In this document: in pieces, positions 1-7,947 of the stretch
Layout: each line of letters opens with the position of its first letter
Position numbering within the stretch: position 1 is the first letter of the stretch
IMG/VR virus record: IMGVR_UViG_3300032156_000889
Coordinates: 1-38,389 of that record
DNA length: 38,389 nt
Reading direction: 5' to 3' (one strand)
Source: a virus
Notes under the pieces: model-generated
Seen by the model: the letters and a program-made list of their open reading frames with translations, nothing else
Told to the model about the DNA's origin: nothing
Database searches by the model: none
Made by a program: the position numbers and the translations under genes

Positions 1-757
1 GATAGTTGAAGGAACAGGGGTGGGAAGTGAAATTGCTATTACTTCTAACACCGCTACCCAATTAACCTACGCCACCCAAACTTTCACACCCGACACTACT
101 ACTCGATACGTCATTATGGATACGTTTGGTACGGCAACTTCAGGTACGACTACCGTTTTAACAGATACAGGTCAAAATTGGGATACCAACGTTTTTATAG
201 GGAAAAGAGTGCGTTTTATGTCGGGGACTTCGCAGGGGAATGAATATGCAATTACCGCTAACACGGCAACAACCTTAACATATGCAACTGGAACAGCACC
301 AGATACCAGTACGGCGTATGCTATTCTTGAGGCTACTCCAAAGAGTTTTGGGGTACATATGGATGTAATTACTGGTTCAACCGACACAACCTTAAATCAT
401 AAATATATGTATGCGTGGGTTGGTACGGTAACTACTGAACTGGAAAGATATAACTTAACCAACGAACATTGGGACTCATTGCAATACTTCCCGCAGTTTG
501 AAACCTTAACAACAGGTTCAATGTATGTTTATGATGGTGTGGATAGGATTTACTTCACCAAAGAAGCCACGGGTAGGGTAATGTATTATGATTTAGTAAA
601 AAATGTAATAGTTAATGCTTCAACCATTCCATATGGTCATTCAACCGCCATATCGGGAAACAGGATGGAAATTATACAGACAACCGATGGATTGAAATAT
701 CTCTATATCATGCGACATTCAGCGAGTGAGATGTGGAGGACATTGTTGTTCTGGTAA
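1..757 (+). CDS. Phage structural protein, kelch-like, 5'-truncated
   Basis: The frame is open from base 2 to a TAA at 755-757; the true start lies outside the window. About 250 residues are visible. The first part is Thr/Ser-rich and beta-rich, with one and a half copies of a repeat (shared core like ITSNTATQLTYAT and ITANTATTLTYAT). The second part has a kelch-like segment (ERYNLTNEHWDSL) followed by a conserved-looking end (LYIMRHSASEMWR). Such Thr-rich repeat plus propeller proteins are typical virion surface or tail-associated proteins of podoviruses. The gene starting at 38179 ends in the same kind of sequence (YRYDTWTDSWNQL), so both are probably the two ends of one gene broken at the repeat. 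Exact role is not known. Confidence 0.75.
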   Translation, partial: IVEGTGVGSEIAITSNTATQLTYATQTFTPDTTTRYVIMDTFGTATSGTTTVLTDTGQNWDTNVFIGKRVRFMSGTSQGNEYAITANTATTLTYATGTAPDTSTAYAILEATPKSFGVHMDVITGSTDTTLNHKYMYAWVGTVTTELERYNLTNEHWDSLQYFPQFETLTTGSMYVYDGVDRIYFTKEATGRVMYYDLVKNVIVNASTIPYGHSTAISGNRMEIIQTTDGLKYLYIMRHSASEMWRTLLFW

Positions 758-823
758 ATATATGACAGAGGATGTTTTGTTTCTAGTTTAGATAATGTTA
801 TAAAAACCATAAGCAAAATAATG

Positions 824-851
824 TTGCTTTTAGAAAATATTAGTTTATAAT
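824..851 (+). promoter_or_regulatory. Sigma70-type promoter of leader 1
   Basis: TTGCTT (824-829), 16-nt spacer, TATAAT (846-851). Predicted start about 858-861, just ahead of the hairpin/terminator leader that precedes the sugar cassette. The -35 is imperfect. Confidence 0.55.
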
Positions 852-857
852 TCTTAT

Positions 858-933
858 TAGCGGGTGTTGAAACCTTTGGTTTTATCCCGATGTTAGTTTA
901 GGATACGTCCTGAATTGACATCGGGATTTTTTT
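858..933 (+). terminator. Leader RNA 1 with switchable hairpin and intrinsic terminator
   Basis: Terminator: 884-899 pairs with 912-927, closed by AGGA/TCCT on a TACG (UNCG-type) tetraloop, about 20 bp including wobble pairs, followed by seven T (927-933). Upstream hairpin: CGGG (861-864) with CCCG (886-889) enclosing AAACC (870-874) and GGTTT (878-882). The CCCG arm belongs to both structures, so they exclude each other. The same layout recurs at 9092, 14200 and 32082. It may attenuate transcription into the sugar cassette; it also ends transcripts coming from the gene before. Confidence 0.7.
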
Positions 934-960
934 GTAACTATCAATAAATAGTTAAAAACT

Positions 961-1737
961 ATGAAAACGATTGTTTGCGGTGCGGGATTTATAGGTAATC
1001 ATCTCATTAAAAAACTTCTGGATTTAAAACATGAGGTAGTTGTTTTTCATCACGATGATAAGATTGATATAAAAGACGCCGATTACATTTTTTATCTTTG
1101 CTCTTACGGTAATCATTATCATCAAAAAGATTTTTACCAGACTGTAAAAGCTAACATATTAGATTTATACGAACTTTTAAGAAAAACGAAAAATATACAA
1201 TATAAAGGGTTTATTCACTTTTCAACTTCATCAGTCATCCTGCCTGTCCAGACACCATATTCGGATACTAAATTTATTGCGGAGATTTTATGTAAACGCT
1301 TTTACAAGAAATACAACAAACCAGTAGTTTCAATAAGACCTTACTCTGTTTATGGTGAAGGCGAGGCTAAATTTAGGTTCATTCCAACAATAATAGATCA
1401 TCTTAAAAGTGGCAAATCCATGCCTTTAACTGCCGGCTATCATGATTGGATTTATATTGAAGATTTTATTGAAGCGGTTATCAAAGTGATGGAAAATTGC
1501 CAAAACTTGTCAGGAAAATCAGTACCGATCGGGACTGGAAAACAAACGAGCAACTTTGATGTATTGAGAATTTTAATGGAAGTGAGTAAGAAAAAGATTA
1601 AAACACAACATAGTTATAAGGTTAAAAGAATTTATGACACTAAAAACTGGGTAGCAGATACAACTTTGATTAAGTCTTTGGGATGGAAACCGAATTATAC
1701 ATTAAAAGAGGGTTTAAGAAAAACATGGATTGTCTAA
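961..1737 (+). CDS. NAD(P)-dependent sugar epimerase/dehydratase (extended SDR)
   Basis: 258 residues, short for the family. The N-terminus has the Rossmann dinucleotide motif (GAGFIGNHL, residues 7-15), and the SDR active site is seen as S-T-S near residue 87 and Y100-S-D-T-K104. These are the marks of nucleotide-sugar epimerases/dehydratases of the UDP-glucose 4-epimerase type, which act in the cytoplasm on activated sugars. It is the first gene of a cassette in which almost every neighbour overlaps the next; its 3' end overlaps the next gene by 13 nt. The exact substrate cannot be told. A second, diverged SDR lies at 3534-4274, so two steps of one sugar pathway are likely. Confidence 0.85.
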   Translation: MKTIVCGAGFIGNHLIKKLLDLKHEVVVFHHDDKIDIKDADYIFYLCSYGNHYHQKDFYQTVKANILDLYELLRKTKNIQYKGFIHFSTSSVILPVQTPYSDTKFIAEILCKRFYKKYNKPVVSIRPYSVYGEGEAKFRFIPTIIDHLKSGKSMPLTAGYHDWIYIEDFIEAVIKVMENCQNLSGKSVPIGTGKQTSNFDVLRILMEVSKKKIKTQHSYKVKRIYDTKNWVADTTLIKSLGWKPNYTLKEGLRKTWIV

Positions 1738-2447
1738 TTTGTAAGACTAAAACAGAAACAATAAAAGCTAAAGTTAATCCTTTTGTTGCCGAAAGAATGT
1801 ATCTTGACAAACCCCCAGAAATTTTTTTAAACATTTGTTTTTCCTGTGGGTTTAAGTTCTACTCACCCCGACCAAACGAGAAAGAGTTGAAAAGGCTTTA
1901 TACCGGCTACCGAGATGAAAAATACCAGAAAGACCGCCAAAAATATGATTTATGGTATACGAAAACTCTTAATAAGAACTTGGGTTATCACCCTATACAA
2001 ATAGAAACCAAAATCAAGAATATGATGACTTTTCTAAGGGGACATAAAATAAAAAGCGTTCTAGATTATGGAGGAGATCGAGGCCAATTTATGCCAGAAG
2101 CTCCTATACGGTATGTTTTTGACATATCGGGAGATAAGCCGATTAATGGGATTAAAGAATGGAAAGGAACACCGAAGAAATTTGATCTTGTGATTATCTC
2201 TCACTTATTAGAACATCTAAGCAATCCCCAACTCTTATTTAAAAAATTACGAAACTTAGGAAAAATCTTTTACATAGAGGTTCCTGCTAAAGGCCCAACC
2301 TACATTGATGGAACCTCCATAATGCACGAACATATTAATTTTTTTACCCCTAAGTCTTTAAATATTATGACTGGCGGTAGGTTCAAAATAAGAAATCTAG
2401 ATTTTGGTTTTTGTAAATATAAAGTTGTTTGTGGTTTAGTAATATGA
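1725..2447 (+). CDS. Class I methyltransferase with N-terminal zinc-ribbon-like CxxC pairs
   Basis: 240 residues from ATG 1725, which sits 13 nt inside the end of the preceding gene. The N-terminus has two Cys pairs (CLIC and CFSC), as in sugar C-methyltransferases of the NDP-hexose type, followed by a SAM-binding core with the motif VLDYGGDRGQF and, later, FDLVIISHLLEHL, typical of Methyltransf_23-like folds. Expected reaction: SAM-dependent methyl transfer, possibly to a nucleotide sugar given the neighbours. It ends with ATGA overlapping the next start, suggesting coupled translation. The target (sugar carbon or oxygen) is not known. Confidence 0.75.
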   Translation: MDCLICKTKTETIKAKVNPFVAERMYLDKPPEIFLNICFSCGFKFYSPRPNEKELKRLYTGYRDEKYQKDRQKYDLWYTKTLNKNLGYHPIQIETKIKNMMTFLRGHKIKSVLDYGGDRGQFMPEAPIRYVFDISGDKPINGIKEWKGTPKKFDLVIISHLLEHLSNPQLLFKKLRNLGKIFYIEVPAKGPTYIDGTSIMHEHINFFTPKSLNIMTGGRFKIRNLDFGFCKYKVVCGLVI

Positions 2448-3061
2448 CCGATTTAGAAAAAAGAATAGTTGAAATTTCTTATAAACATAAACTATCCCAT
2501 ATCGGTAGTTGTCTAATCTCAGTTAATATTATAGATAAAATCTATGGTCTTAAAAAGAAAAATGAGCCGTTTATTCTTTCAAATGGTCATGCGGGACTTG
2601 CTCTTTATGTAGTTTTGGAGAAATATGGCGGTCAGGATGCCGAGAAACTCTGGAAGAAACACGGAACGCACCCCAACCGTGATTTAAAGGATGGAATATG
2701 GGCCTCTACGGGGTCTTTAGGACATGGAATTGGAATTGCAGTAGGAATGGCACTCGCCGATAGATCAAGAAATGTCTATGTTTTAATGAGTGATGGGGAA
2801 TGTGCTGAGGGATCGGTTTGGGAAGCTCTTAATATTGCTGCTAAATATAGATTGGAGAACTTGAGAATTACAGTTGTTGCCAATGGTTATAGTGCTTACG
2901 ACAAGGTAGATAGGGATGACTTGGATATGCGGTTACAGTTATTTTATCCCTGTCTTGTTTTAAGAGCCAATCTTTTTATTCTACCTGATTATTTAAATGG
3001 ATTATTTGGTCATTACACAGTTTTAAATAAAAAACAATATAAGGAGTTAACAGGATTATGA
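2444..3061 (+). CDS. Transketolase, N-terminal (ThDP-binding) subunit
   Basis: 205 residues from ATG 2444. It covers the PP domain of transketolase only: early His motif (KLSHIGSCLS-like), SNGHAGLALY, GSLGHGIGIAVGMALA, then the ThDP/metal motif around SDGECAEGSVWEAL ending in VVANGY. The usual second Asn pair is AN here. It needs the partner encoded directly downstream (4-nt overlap) to make an active enzyme, as in split archaeal and cell-surface-polysaccharide transketolases. It would move a two-carbon ketol unit between sugars. In this cassette it more likely serves a nucleotide or surface sugar than central metabolism. Start chosen over an upstream TTG because of the ATGA overlap. Confidence 0.85.
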   Translation: MTDLEKRIVEISYKHKLSHIGSCLISVNIIDKIYGLKKKNEPFILSNGHAGLALYVVLEKYGGQDAEKLWKKHGTHPNRDLKDGIWASTGSLGHGIGIAVGMALADRSRNVYVLMSDGECAEGSVWEALNIAAKYRLENLRITVVANGYSAYDKVDRDDLDMRLQLFYPCLVLRANLFILPDYLNGLFGHYTVLNKKQYKELTGL

Positions 3062-3534
3062 GACGTTTATTTGCTGATGAGTTAAAAAAACAAATGGTCT
3101 ATGATGCCGATATTATTGTGATTACTTTTGATTTGGGATACAAACTTTGGGATCAAATAAGAGATGAATACCCAACAAGATTTTATAATGTAGGAGCTGC
3201 GGAAAGTGCGGGAATGGATATAGCGATGGGACTTGCTCTCTCTGGAAAAAAACCATTTGTTTATTCAATAACCAACTTTTTACTCTACCGACCTTTTGAG
3301 ACTCTAAGGACTTATATCAATTATGAGAAAATTCCCGTTAGGTTGGTTGCTAGTGGTAGAGATGAAGATTACGAGATAGATGGTATTTCTCATCATAGTA
3401 AAGATGCTAAACAGATTTTAGACTGTTTACCTAATATAATCCAATATTGGCCTGATGGAAAAAAGGGAATTCCTAATTTAGTAAAAAAAATGGTTGAAAT
3501 CAATAGCCCACAATTTATCAGTTTACGAAAATAA
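3058..3534 (+). CDS. Transketolase, central (pyrimidine-binding) subunit
   Basis: 158 residues. It is the Pyr domain only, with the catalytic Glu that activates thiamine diphosphate in VGAAESAGMDIAMGLAL. The usual C-terminal transketolase domain is absent, so the pair 2444-3534 is a minimal split enzyme. The start overlaps the stop of the N-terminal subunit by 4 nt and its TAA overlaps the next ATG by one base, so the two halves are probably made in equal amounts. The length is at the low end even for split versions (these often have 300 residues), which may mean altered assembly or a specialised substrate. Confidence 0.8.
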   Translation: MRRLFADELKKQMVYDADIIVITFDLGYKLWDQIRDEYPTRFYNVGAAESAGMDIAMGLALSGKKPFVYSITNFLLYRPFETLRTYINYEKIPVRLVASGRDEDYEIDGISHHSKDAKQILDCLPNIIQYWPDGKKGIPNLVKKMVEINSPQFISLRK

Positions 3535-4274
3535 TGATACTTTTAACAGGATTTAAAGGTTTTATCGGAAGAAATATCGCCGAGAAAATAAAAGTGCTTA
3601 CGCCTGATTTAGATATTTTAGATTATTATAGTTTAAATAAATTTGTAAGAGAAAATAGAGTAAGAACTGTAATTCATTGTGCCATAAAAGAGGTAACTAG
3701 AAGAAACGAAAATCTATATTGTAATACGACAATGCTTCTTAATATATTAAGATTGCCTGTCAAATATATAGTTTTATTTGGAAGCGGATCACAATTCAAT
3801 GATTATCCTAAAAGACCAGAATACAAATTATTTAAGGAAATTCAGGCAAAATTGATAAAACATGATAGACGGGTTGTTAATCTAATTTTATATGGTGTAT
3901 ATGGGAAATATGATGATATTAAAAATAAATTTATTCCTAATTCAATTATTAGAAGTTTGAATAAAAAAACAATAATAGTAAATCAGAATAGGGAAATGAG
4001 TTATTTATATGTAGGTGATTTAGTAAGAATTATTAAGTATTTTTTACATAAAAAGAAATATGGGTCTTATGGGATAGTTCCACCAAAAAGTATAAAACTG
4101 TCTGAAATAGCAAAGTTATTAGGTTTTTATAGAATAAAAAATAAAACACTCGCTCCAAAATATATAGGGAGTTGCGAGAAGATTAAAAAGGAATTGCCAC
4201 ACTTCAAATTTATCTCTTTTCAAAAAGGTCTTAGATTAACAGTTAAACATTTTAAAAAAAATATTTATGCTTAA
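3534..4274 (+). CDS. NAD(P)-dependent sugar reductase/epimerase (SDR), second copy
   Basis: 246 residues. It starts LLTGFKGFIGRNIAEK (Rossmann motif GxxGFIG) and has a Y-x-x-x-K active-site candidate (YKLFK, near residue 98) after a Ser-containing strand (FGSGSQF). The length and early part resemble GDP-fucose synthase/dTDP-4-dehydrorhamnose-reductase-like SDRs, so it could reduce or epimerise a keto-sugar produced by the other genes. It overlaps its neighbours at both ends. Clearly diverged from the SDR at 961-1737, so not a recent duplication. Confidence 0.75.
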   Translation: MILLTGFKGFIGRNIAEKIKVLTPDLDILDYYSLNKFVRENRVRTVIHCAIKEVTRRNENLYCNTTMLLNILRLPVKYIVLFGSGSQFNDYPKRPEYKLFKEIQAKLIKHDRRVVNLILYGVYGKYDDIKNKFIPNSIIRSLNKKTIIVNQNREMSYLYVGDLVRIIKYFLHKKKYGSYGIVPPKSIKLSEIAKLLGFYRIKNKTLAPKYIGSCEKIKKELPHFKFISFQKGLRLTVKHFKKNIYA

Positions 4275-4902
4275 GGCGCTTTTTTATCCTGATGTTCGTT
4301 TTGACTCGTTATATATTCCTTATATTTACAAGGAAATTTATCTTGAAGGAATATATATTGATATATTTAACACAAGAAAAGAGATGGTTTGTATAGATGT
4401 GGGAGCAAATATCGGTATTGTCACACAATATATAAGGGACTTCTCAAAGATAGTCTATGCGTTGGAACCAAGCTCGGAGCATTATGAGGCTTTGGCCAAG
4501 AACGTAGAATTTAACAAGTGGACTAATGTTAAACCTCTGAAGGTTGCTCTAACCGAGAAAGACGGAGAAATGACTTTAAACTTTCATCTTAAAAATAGGA
4601 CTTGTCATTCTTTAGCAATGGATTTTGGTAAAGGCGGAGAAAAGGTGAGAACGGTTTGTTTTGAAACTTTATTTAAGGAACAGAAGATTGATAAGGTTGA
4701 TTTTATTAAGTTTGATGTTGAAGGTTATGAAGAACAAATTTTAATGGGTGAAAGTTTTAAGAAGGTCGCTGATAAAATCTCGGCACTTGAAGTTGAGTTC
4801 CATTTTCCCACTTTTCCTAAAATCGTTGAACATATGATGAAGTTAGGTTACAAGGCAAGGCGGTATGACGCATCAGCAATAATAGTTCTTTTTACTCGTT
4901 AA
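4267..4902 (+). CDS. FkbM family methyltransferase
   Basis: 211 residues. SAM-binding motif DVGANIGIVTQY, acidic strand motif ALEPSSEHYEAL, and the FkbM signature DFIKFDVEGYEEQIL are all present and in the usual order and spacing. FkbM enzymes commonly O-methylate sugars in glycans or secondary metabolites. Here it probably acts on a surface glycan or on a sugar made by the upstream enzymes. The start overlaps the preceding gene by 8 nt. A second FkbM gene follows at 5056. Confidence 0.88.
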   Translation: MLKALFYPDVRFDSLYIPYIYKEIYLEGIYIDIFNTRKEMVCIDVGANIGIVTQYIRDFSKIVYALEPSSEHYEALAKNVEFNKWTNVKPLKVALTEKDGEMTLNFHLKNRTCHSLAMDFGKGGEKVRTVCFETLFKEQKIDKVDFIKFDVEGYEEQILMGESFKKVADKISALEVEFHFPTFPKIVEHMMKLGYKARRYDASAIIVLFTR

Positions 4903-4909
4903 CAAAATC

Positions 4910-5047
4910 ATGAAAAAAAATCAAAACTTTCTTAATTGTAAATTGGCTGGGATGATATTAAATAAAATATCTTTAAAGAAACCAAAGAAGAAGATTAAGA
5001 AATTTTCTATTAGAGATTGTTCTGTTGACAAGTATGAAAGTTGGTAA
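4910..5047 (+). CDS. Small basic hypothetical protein
   Basis: 45 codons plus stop between the two FkbM genes. The product has a strongly basic middle (KKPKKKIKKF) and two Cys. No family recognised. It fills the only gap in an otherwise gapless operon, starting 8 nt after the preceding stop and ending just before the next start, which favours a real gene, but it is short and could be chance. Confidence 0.4.
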   Translation: MKKNQNFLNCKLAGMILNKISLKKPKKKIKKFSIRDCSVDKYESW

Positions 5048-5055
5048 ATCAAAGT

Positions 5056-5676
5056 ATGATTAAATATTTTATAGATTCAATTAAACCTACTGGTATATGG
5101 GTTGATGACCCAAGATTTATAGAAGAAGTTATCAAAAGGGAAGAATACAGGTTTTTGTTTAATTATGACACGGTAGTCGATTTGGGAGCTAATATTGGTG
5201 CTTTTTCTTTCTATATCTATTCCTACGCTAAAAAGATATATGCGGTTGAACCAAACCCGAAAGCCATAGTCTGTTTAAAAAGAACCATAGAGGACAACTA
5301 TTTGGATAAAATTATACCCTGTGAATATGCCATAACATCTTCCATAGGCGATAGGTTTCTTTCCATAATTGACGGCGATCTCTGTTATGGTTCAAGCAGA
5401 ATAGATGACAAGGCAGGAATAATTGTTAAGGGAATTACCATAGAAGAGTTAATGAGATTGTATTCTATTGAATATATCGATCTTCTTAAAGTAGATATTG
5501 AATACAGTGAGAAAGAATTATTTGAATCACAAGCATTTAAGAATGTATCCAACAGAATTGGAACCATTATTGGTGAATATCACGACCAAAGAATTTTAGA
5601 AAGTATTGCTAAAAATATGAATGAGGCAGGATTCCGTTTTACTAGTTTAAAGCCTAAATTCATAGCTAGAAAATGA
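5056..5676 (+). CDS. FkbM family methyltransferase, second copy
   Basis: 206 residues from ATG 5056. Shows VVDLGANIGAFSFYIY (SAM motif I), YAVEPNPKAIVCLKR (motif II region) and IDLLKVDIEYSEKELF (the FkbM motif, with IEYSE in place of VEGYE). The loss of the Gly in that motif is slightly unusual. It is related to but clearly different from the FkbM gene upstream, so they may methylate different positions. The stop overlaps the next ATG by 4 nt. Confidence 0.85.
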   Translation: MIKYFIDSIKPTGIWVDDPRFIEEVIKREEYRFLFNYDTVVDLGANIGAFSFYIYSYAKKIYAVEPNPKAIVCLKRTIEDNYLDKIIPCEYAITSSIGDRFLSIIDGDLCYGSSRIDDKAGIIVKGITIEELMRLYSIEYIDLLKVDIEYSEKELFESQAFKNVSNRIGTIIGEYHDQRILESIAKNMNEAGFRFTSLKPKFIARK

Positions 5677-6452
5677 AAACGGTTGTGTTTGCTATTATAT
5701 CCGACCTTTTCTATATTCATGGAGGAGGAATTTTATTTATTAATTCCTTCCATCATTTCCATCCTGATATAGATTTGGTGGTTTTTCGTCAGAACATGAT
5801 TGATAAATGGGTTGATCCTAAAGCAAAAACATCATATGTTATAGATAAAACAGGACAAAGAAAGACATCGTTCTCTACCGCCAAACCTGTTTTTGGTAAA
5901 CTCTTAACGAATAAATACGACAAAGTTATCAATATTGACTGCGACACGATCATTACAGGTAGGTTGGATGAGGTATTGAAAGACGATTGGGAAGTGGGTG
6001 GGGTATGGAACTTTAATGATTTTGAAAATGCTTACTTTGATAATATCACTGCTGAAATGTATATACAGGCAGGGATGGTTGGTTCAACCAAACCTTTATT
6101 TTGGGAGAAATGGGATGAGGCGAACAAAGACGCCTCAAATTATAAACGGATAGAAAACGATACTTTAAATTTGGTTATCTATAACGATTCTGAAATAAAG
6201 AAATTAAAACTAAAGATTTTTGATAAAGATAAAGATTACTACGGTTGTAAGAGCCTAAATCGTGAGAAAGAAATGTATATTGAAAATGACGAATTGATGT
6301 TGAGGGGAGAGAAAGTAAAAGCCTACCATCAGGCAAAAGGCCCTATTTTACCTAAATTAAGGTTTGAAAGGTTGGGATTTAAACCCGAAGTAGTTGACTG
6401 GTTATATAAAATTGGCGTTTACGGACAAAGTTTTAAATCTAAAGGAATATGA
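5673..6452 (+). CDS. Glycosyltransferase, GT-A fold, DxD motif (paralog 1)
   Basis: 259 residues. N-terminal strand TVVFAIISDLFY, then a central segment VINIDCDTIITGRLDEVL in which D89-C-D91 is the metal-binding DxD of GT-A glycosyltransferases. A C-terminal block reads KDYYGCKSLNREKE and ends with a His-containing segment (KAYHQAKGP), as in GT8-like enzymes where a late His helps bind metal. It would transfer a sugar from a nucleotide sugar to a glycan in the host cytoplasm. The next gene is a clear tandem paralog. Confidence 0.8.
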   Translation: MKTVVFAIISDLFYIHGGGILFINSFHHFHPDIDLVVFRQNMIDKWVDPKAKTSYVIDKTGQRKTSFSTAKPVFGKLLTNKYDKVINIDCDTIITGRLDEVLKDDWEVGGVWNFNDFENAYFDNITAEMYIQAGMVGSTKPLFWEKWDEANKDASNYKRIENDTLNLVIYNDSEIKKLKLKIFDKDKDYYGCKSLNREKEMYIENDELMLRGEKVKAYHQAKGPILPKLRFERLGFKPEVVDWLYKIGVYGQSFKSKGI

Positions 6453-7189
6453 AATCAGTATTTTTTACCATTGTTAGTGATGATTACTATTATCAGGTGG
6501 GAACTCCTATCCTTATAAATTCTTTCAAAAGATTTCATCCCGATATTGATCTTGTGATCTTCCGGCAGGATATGGTAGAGAAGGTCTTTAAGGAAAAGCA
6601 TGTTAATTTCTATATGGCAAAACCAACTTTTGCTAAGTTATTGACTTCTAAATATGATTTGGTAGTGAATTTAGATGCGGATCATATAGTCCTTGACCGA
6701 CTGTCTACCATTTTAGATGGGGACTACGACATTGGGTGTCCTATTAACAAGAACGATTTTGAGAACTCAAGTATTGAAAATATTAATGAAGATATGTATT
6801 TACAGGGAGGACTTGTTGCTTCAACTAATAAGAGGTTTTGGGATATATGGGAGGAAAAGAATAAAGATGCAATGACCTATAAATGCAAGGAAAACGATAT
6901 TATGAATTTAGTTATTTACAACGACCCGATTGTTAGCAAAATGAAACTTAAGGTTTTTGACAAAAATAAGGACTACTATGGATGCAAGAGTTTAGGTCGG
7001 GAAAAAGAGTTTTATCTTGAAGATACTAAAGTTATGTGTAGAAAAGAACAGGTTTTTCTATATCACAATGCAATGGGATCACGGCTTCCAAAGTTACAAT
7101 TTGAGATGATGGGTTTCCCAAGACCAGTTATTAACCGTTTAAACCTTATAGGAAGTTATGGTAAATCCATAAAGATAGGAGAATTATGA
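6449..7189 (+). CDS. Glycosyltransferase, GT-A fold, DxD motif (paralog 2)
   Basis: 246 residues, colinear with the upstream gene through its length: INSFKRFHPDIDLVIFRQ matches the same place in paralog 1, the DxD is D76-A-D78, and the KDYYGCKSL-REKE block and the C-terminal YHNAMGS/LPKL segment recur. It lacks an insertion of about 15 residues that paralog 1 has before the DxD. Tandem duplication followed by divergence, probably to add different sugars or linkages. Overlaps neighbours by 4 nt on both sides. Confidence 0.8.
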   Translation: MKSVFFTIVSDDYYYQVGTPILINSFKRFHPDIDLVIFRQDMVEKVFKEKHVNFYMAKPTFAKLLTSKYDLVVNLDADHIVLDRLSTILDGDYDIGCPINKNDFENSSIENINEDMYLQGGLVASTNKRFWDIWEEKNKDAMTYKCKENDIMNLVIYNDPIVSKMKLKVFDKNKDYYGCKSLGREKEFYLEDTKVMCRKEQVFLYHNAMGSRLPKLQFEMMGFPRPVINRLNLIGSYGKSIKIGEL

Positions 7190-7947
7190 GAAAATACTAT
7201 TCGATATTCTGTCCACCTTACAGTATAACAAGTGGTGGTATTCGTGTAATGCATGGACTTAAATCGTGGCTTGCGATTAAGGGTGAGGTTGTTATGGAGA
7301 ATGTTAAATTTAAGGATGATTTTATCGCAGTTTATCCTGAGATAGTTAATGGTAATCCTTTCAATGCTCAAACTGTAGTCCGTTATATCTTACAAAAGCC
7401 TGGAATGATGACTTCAGGTGGAACTCCAGGGCCAACCGTCTTTGATAAGACTGACAAGATATTCGTGTTCTCCAAGCTCTACAATACTATGGGAGTTGAC
7501 GAGGATCATCTGATGTTTCTTCCGATTATTAACCTTAATCTGTTTAAGGATCAAAAAAGAAGAAGGTCAGGGAAATGTCTTTTTATAGGTAAAGGAAATC
7601 CCAATATAACAGTCCCAGGAACCTTTATAGTTGATCGTCCATTTGCCGAAGATCAGGAAAAGTTGGCAGATTATCTAAATACGGTTGAGGTAATGTTTGG
7701 ATACGATCCGGTATCGGCAATGTATGATATTGCCCGTCTATGTGGGTGTCGAGTGGTTGTATTGTCTTCTTGGTGGACGAAAGAGGAATTTGCCGACTAT
7801 GAACTATGTCAGGATTTTAACGGTCTATCTTGGGGAAAAGATGAAGGGAATAAAGTTGATTCAGGCTCATTTCGGGAACATTACATAAAGTTGGTTAAAT
7901 TAATGAGTCAGAAGATTGATTTTTTTATAAATGAATCCCAAAAATGA
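7186..7947 (+). CDS. Glycosyltransferase-like protein (GT-B type, tentative)
   Basis: 253 residues. Starts YYSIFCPPYSITSGGIRVMH, a Gly-rich N-terminal segment with a GGIRVMHGL turn like the donor/acceptor loop of GT-B enzymes, and has later segments ADYLNTVEVMFGYDPVSAMYDIARLCGCRVV that resemble the conserved C-terminal helix region (E/D-x7-E area) of GT4-like transferases. Shorter than usual GT-B proteins, so the call is by partial resemblance and by position between confident glycosyltransferases. Confidence 0.55.
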   Translation: MRKYYSIFCPPYSITSGGIRVMHGLKSWLAIKGEVVMENVKFKDDFIAVYPEIVNGNPFNAQTVVRYILQKPGMMTSGGTPGPTVFDKTDKIFVFSKLYNTMGVDEDHLMFLPIINLNLFKDQKRRRSGKCLFIGKGNPNITVPGTFIVDRPFAEDQEKLADYLNTVEVMFGYDPVSAMYDIARLCGCRVVVLSSWWTKEEFADYELCQDFNGLSWGKDEGNKVDSGSFREHYIKLVKLMSQKIDFFINESQK

